Positions 5,834 to 8,061 of a stretch of 8,061 nt of DNA are shown piece by piece. Below the pieces are notes generated by a model. The model had not been told where the DNA came from and ran no database searches. It saw only the letters and a list, made by a program, of their open reading frames with translations. The stretch's first letter is position 1. Every line of letters starts with the position of its first letter. The translations under genes and the position numbers were made by a program. Source of the stretch: a bacterium (GTDB taxonomy: Bacteria; Patescibacteriota; Minisyncoccia; Minisyncoccales; MHMH01); contig JAUSHA010000019.1 in NCBI GenBank assembly GCA_030648815.1, positions 1-8,061 of the forward strand, given 5' to 3'.

Positions 5834-6296
5834 GGCCCTTGTCCCCCTTTTCAGTTTTAGAAAGCTTGATTGATTCCACCCATTTTACTAATATCCTTGG
5901 ATGAAAAACCAATTGAGCAATCTTCATAAACCTTACAACTTCAAACCTCTCTTTGCCAAAATTTCTCCAGAGAATTGTAAACTCTCCACGATAATCGGAA
6001 TCTATGGGAGCTCCGGGATTTCCTACCTCAATGTCGTGCTTGGCCGACAAACCGCTTCTTGAAACAACTATTGCGTGAAGTGTCGGCGGTATCTCCAAAG
6101 CTATTCCGGAACCGAACAAAATGCTTTCTCCTGGCCGGATCATAATCGGCTTTTCCAGATTTGAAATAACCGCCCTTGTCTCCTTGTCTAAAACCCGGCA
6201 GACATAAATGTCGTAACCCGAAGAGCCGTCAGTTGATAATTGGGGCAATTTTGCCTTCGGATCAATCTTTTTAAAGATCATTATCGGCCTACTCAT
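5811..6296 (-). CDS. dut: dUTP diphosphatase (trimeric dUTPase family), free-standing
   Basis: dUTPase hydrolyses dUTP to dUMP and pyrophosphate, keeping uracil out of DNA and supplying dUMP to ThyX. I place the start at ATG 6294-6296 (161 residues) because AAGGAGGT lies 4 bases upstream; an in-frame GTG at 6300-6302 overlaps that ribosome binding site and is rejected. All five trimeric dUTPase motifs are visible: I, SSGYDIY (25-31); II, SRSGLS (79-84); III, PIDSDYRGE (97-105) with catalytic D99; IV, KIAQLV (125-130); V, KGDKGHGSTG (150-159). Motif V has His155 where most enzymes have the uracil-stacking Phe, and Lys150 in place of Arg; His at the stacking position is known from mycobacterial dUTPase. 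It follows the deaminase-dUTPase fusion, so the block has two dUTPase domains. A possible promoter lies in the gap before it. Confidence 0.92.
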   Translation of the reverse strand: MSRPIMIFKKIDPKAKLPQLSTDGSSGYDIYVCRVLDKETRAVISNLEKPIMIRPGESILFGSGIALEIPPTLHAIVVSRSGLSAKHDIEVGNPGAPIDSDYRGEFTILWRNFGKERFEVVRFMKIAQLVFHPRILVKWVESIKLSKTEKGDKGHGSTGLY

Positions 6297-6300
6297 TTTC

Positions 6301-6308
6301 ACCTCCTT
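6301..6308 (-). promoter_or_regulatory. Ribosome binding site fixing the dut start at 6296
   Basis: The minus strand reads AAGGAGGT-GAAA-ATG. The spacing fits the ATG at 6296 to 6294. The upstream GTG at 6302 to 6300 lies within the Shine-Dalgarno sequence itself, so it cannot use it. Confidence 0.8.
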
Positions 6309-6343
6309 ATTTTATTTTTAAGGCATTACTCTGCCCGTGTCAA
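6309..6343 (-). promoter_or_regulatory. Possible internal promoter before dut
   Basis: In the 50-base gap between the fusion gene and dut, the minus strand has a perfect TTGACA (6343 to 6338), a 17-base spacer, then TAAAAA (6320 to 6315), a poor -10 box. Predicted transcription start is at about 6308, right at the Shine-Dalgarno sequence, the same layout as the deoC promoter. The weak -10 keeps this tentative; the gene may simply be read through from upstream. Confidence 0.35.
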
Positions 6344-6346
6344 TTT

Positions 6347-7324
6347 TTAATATGCTCCTGAACTGCCAAATCCTTTCTCCCCTCTTTGAGTTTCATCAAG
6401 ATTGCCTTCAACAATTTCCGGCTTCTCTATTTTTTTAATAATAAGCTGGGCGATCTTTTGCCCCTTCTTCACCACATAAGGCTCTTTGCCTAAATTCATT
6501 AAGATTACCATGACTTCTCCCCGATAGCCGGAATCTAAAACGCCGGCCAGCGTAGTGAGCGAATAATTTAAAGCAAGTCCCGATTTATCTGAAATAAAAC
6601 CGGCAAAACCGGCGGGAACCGCTATTTTGAGGCCGGTCTTTAGGGCTTTTTTATCCAAAGGAAAAATTAGGCAGTCTTCGCAGGAAAAAAGATCCATGCC
6701 GGCATCTCCCTCGTAAGCAAAAGACGGCAATTTCGCCTCGGAATTTATCTTTTGAACGCAAATAGTATTATGCGGCGCTGAAGCTAAGGCGGCCTGTGGC
6801 GCTTCTTTAAACAGCGCTCCTCCGGGATTTTTTAAAATACCGATGTTTTTTTGAAAAACACTTTCAAAGTCTATGTCTGACTTATAAATCTCAACCTCTG
6901 ATATCTTGGCTAATTCAAAAATATACTCGCCGCCTCTTGATTTATTGTCATAATCTCTGGTGAAAACAATTTTTTTAACTTTTTTTGCCAAAAGCTTTTT
7001 GACGCAATCAATGCAGGGGGTTCCCAAAACATAGGCGGTAGCCCCTTCTAAATCTCCGACGCTGTGCATTATAGCGTTAACTTCGGCATGCAAAGTTCTC
7101 AAGCAATGGCCGTCAACCATCAAATGTCCCACCTCATCGCAATGTGGATGCCCGGGCAGAGATCCGTTGTAGCCGGCGCCGATTAATCTGTTGTTTTTAT
7201 CAACTAAAAGACAGGCTGCTTTCAACCTGTCGCAAGTGCCTCTGGTAGAATAAAAAAGCGCCAAAGTGAACCAAAATTCTTCCCAAGACGGCCTGTTACT
7301 AACCCTTGGATTTTGTAGTTCCAT
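6347..7324 (-). CDS. Fused dCMP deaminase-dUTPase (325 aa)
   Basis: A bifunctional enzyme whose two halves both make dUMP: deamination of dCMP and hydrolysis of dUTP. Residues about 10-150 are a zinc-dependent dCMP deaminase with RPSWEEFWF (11-19), TCDRLKAA (30-37), GYNGSLPGHPHCDE (51-64), the catalytic H79-A-E81 within RTLHAEVNAI, and the zinc ligands C104 and C107 in TPCIDC (102-107). A linker of about 30 residues (160-190) leads to a trimeric-type dUTPase: motif I GDAGMDLFS (206-214), II SDKSGLA (245-251, Lys in place of the usual Arg), III GVLDSGYRGE (261-270, catalytic D264), IV QKIAQLI (289-295), V RGEKGFGSSG (314-323). The ATG at 7322-7324 is supported by an in-frame stop shortly upstream, but no Shine-Dalgarno sequence precedes it. 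The large stem-loop at 7334-7410 ends 9 bases before the start. First gene of the dTMP block. Confidence 0.93.
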   Translation of the reverse strand: MELQNPRVSNRPSWEEFWFTLALFYSTRGTCDRLKAACLLVDKNNRLIGAGYNGSLPGHPHCDEVGHLMVDGHCLRTLHAEVNAIMHSVGDLEGATAYVLGTPCIDCVKKLLAKKVKKIVFTRDYDNKSRGGEYIFELAKISEVEIYKSDIDFESVFQKNIGILKNPGGALFKEAPQAALASAPHNTICVQKINSEAKLPSFAYEGDAGMDLFSCEDCLIFPLDKKALKTGLKIAVPAGFAGFISDKSGLALNYSLTTLAGVLDSGYRGEVMVILMNLGKEPYVVKKGQKIAQLIIKKIEKPEIVEGNLDETQRGEKGFGSSGAY

Positions 7325-7333
7325 GCAATTAAT

Positions 7334-7410
7334 GGATTTACGAAAATACGTTTAACGTTAAACGTTGGGGTTGCGTTAACGTTTAACGTTGAACATATTT
7401 TCGTAAATCC
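7334..7410. repeat. Long imperfect palindrome (33-base arms) of the TTTAACGTTAAA family
   Basis: The outer arms GGATTTACGAAAATA (7334-7348) and TATTTTCGTAAATCC (7396-7410) are perfect reverse complements over 15 bases. They enclose inner arms 7349-7366 and 7378-7395, 18 bases with two mismatches, around an 11-base loop (7367-7377). TTTAACGTTAAA is exact at 7351-7362 and has one change at 7382-7393; it is the same self-complementary core as in the element at 27-72. The structure nearly fills the gap between rplK and the fusion gene. There is no clear target-site duplication and no T-run for a terminator, although a hairpin this strong could attenuate readthrough from rplK. Confidence 0.85.
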
Positions 7411-7420
7411 CAATATTCGT

Positions 7421-7846
7421 TTAGTCTATAACCTCTATTCCCATATTTTTAGCCGTGCCTTCAATGGTTTTCATGGCGGCTTCAATATCGCCGGCGTTTA
7501 AATCCTCCATTTTCTGTTCGGCGACTTTGCGAAGCTGGTCTCTGGTAATCTTAGCTACTTTTATCTTATTTGGGGTGCTCGAACCCTTCTCAATGCCGGC
7601 GGCCTTCTTTAAAAGCTCGGCGGCTGGCGGCTGGTGTAATTTAAAGGTATAGCTTCTGTCTTCGTAAACCGTGACTTCGACCGGTAGCTTGAATCCCATA
7701 TTCTGCTTCGTAGCTTCATTAAACTTTTGGCAAAATTCCGAAATATTCACGCCTTGCGTAGCCAAAGCCGGCCCCACCGGAGGAGCGGGAGTGGCGGCGC
7801 CTGCCTGTATTTGTAATTTTACGATAGCTTTAATTTTTTTTGCCAT
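7421..7846 (-). CDS. rplK: 50S ribosomal protein L11
   Basis: L11 forms the base of the ribosomal stalk and binds the GTPase-associated region of 23S rRNA. The 141-residue length is exactly normal. The N-terminal domain carries [16 protein letters not shown] (20-35), which is the conserved proline-rich stretch, and FCQKFNEAT (38-46). The C-terminal RNA-binding domain has the L11 signature around [19 protein letters not shown] (106-124) and [10 protein letters not shown] (130-139). The ATG at 7844-7846 lies only 7 bases after the stop of the upstream reading frame and lacks a Shine-Dalgarno sequence; TATATT at 7862 to 7857 could act as a -10 for a nearly leaderless transcript, or the gene is read from upstream. 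The usual neighbours are missing: nusG and secE are not immediately upstream and rplA is not downstream. Confidence 0.98.
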   Translation of the reverse strand: MAKKIKAIVKLQIQAGAATPAPPVGPALATQGVNISEFCQKFNEATKQNMGFKLPVEVTVYEDRSYTFKLHQPPAAELLKKAAGIEKGSSTPNKIKVAKITRDQLRKVAEQKMEDLNAGDIEAAMKTIEGTAKNMGIEVID

Positions 7847-7853
7847 AAATTCT

Positions 7854-8061
7854 TTAATATATTTTTTTAGAAATAAATGTTTTTCTGAAATGATATCCCT
7901 GAATAGCCAGACTTAAGGCTACCGGAAACGATCCGGGACGTTTAAATAATGTCCAAAAAATCAACTTCCAGAAATAAAACCCGGCCATCCCATTAAAACC
8001 AAGTATCAAAATCGATTGGGAAATTATTTTTAAATGATAAAAGTTAAATCGAACTTTCTTT
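7854..8061 (-). CDS. C-terminal 68 residues of an unidentified protein, cut by the window edge
   Basis: A reading frame on the minus strand is open from the window edge to a TAA at 7854-7856, giving 68 residues (one leading base belongs to an incomplete codon). The visible part is hydrophobic and basic: [16 protein letters not shown] (16-31), [14 protein letters not shown] (33-46) and [15 protein letters not shown] (48-62). The ending, a run of the type [15 protein letters not shown], reminds me of the C-terminal tail of B12-binding radical SAM proteins with a DUF4070-like region, but this is recollection of style rather than a firm match, and a membrane-associated protein is also possible. 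It ends 7 bases before rplK on the same strand. Start and identity lie outside the window. Confidence 0.5.
   Translation of the reverse strand, partial: KKVRFNFYHLKIISQSILILGFNGMAGFYFWKLIFWTLFKRPGSFPVALSLAIQGYHFRKTFISKKIY

Noticed and set aside
6297..6302. GTG at 6300-6302 as the dut start (163 aa)
   Set aside because: The GTG overlaps the Shine-Dalgarno sequence AAGGAGGT; the ATG two codons later has correct spacing.
7334..7410. The large stem-loop as an insertion-sequence end or MITE with target duplication
   Set aside because: Flanking bases show no convincing direct duplication, so mobility cannot be supported from this window alone.
7222..7413. 63-residue minus-strand frame spanning the stem-loop and the start of the deaminase fusion
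   Set aside because: It would be encoded by the palindrome itself plus an out-of-frame part of the deaminase; no ribosome binding site and no homology-like pattern.
1..8061. CRISPR array, tRNA or rRNA genes, transposase or phage genes
   Set aside because: No regularly spaced direct repeats, no cloverleaf or rRNA-like segments, and every sizeable reading frame belongs to a metabolic, translation or unknown gene.

Overview
The window looks like chromosomal DNA from a small-genome bacterium of the Candidate Phyla Radiation (Patescibacteria, probably Parcubacteria-like). This is inferred from gene style and content: very short or overlapping gene junctions, moderate GC, a flavin-dependent thymidylate synthase instead of ThyA, a dCMP deaminase-dUTPase fusion, and several diverged or fused nucleotide enzymes next to ordinary translation genes (gatB, rplK). 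UGA is used as a stop codon (1722-2759 and 5811-6296), so this is not a UGA-glycine lineage. No rRNA, tRNA, CRISPR array, transposase or phage gene is visible.

Layout, left to right. 1-126: two stem-loops, one a 19-bp perfect inverted repeat built on TTTAACGTTAAA. 127-228 (-): a 33-residue Cys4 zinc-ribbon-like peptide with a TTG start. 286-1695 (-): gatB. A 26-bp divergent gap follows. 1722-2759 (+): an unnamed two-domain protein, an archaeal-adenylate-kinase-like half joined to a nucleoside deoxyribosyltransferase/dNMP-glycosidase-like half. It overlaps tail to tail with deoC (2748-3413, -), which has its own promoter. 3497-7324 (-): a dTMP-synthesis block of, in transcription order, dCMP deaminase-dUTPase fusion, a second dUTPase, an 83-residue unknown, a terminator, thymidylate kinase, a tandem-domain ThyX and a terminator. 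7334-7410: a second large TTTAACGTTAAA stem-loop. 7421-7846 (-): rplK. 7854-8061 (-): the C-terminal end of an unidentified protein running off the window.

How it fits together. The deaminase and dUTPase domains both yield dUMP, ThyX methylates dUMP to dTMP, and Tmk phosphorylates dTMP to dTDP, so the block holds nearly the whole dUMP-to-dTDP route. The convergent pair at 1722-3413 may run the opposite way: the NDT-like domain keeps an Asp and a Glu in the positions used by dNMP N-glycosidases, whose product, 2-deoxyribose 5-phosphate, is the DeoC substrate.

The most unusual points are this kinase-like/NDT-like fusion beside deoC; a ThyX of two fused domains that seem to have lost complementary active-site motifs; a thymidylate kinase whose Walker A lysine is serine; two dUTPase domains in adjacent genes; and a pair of related nested palindromes bracketing the region.
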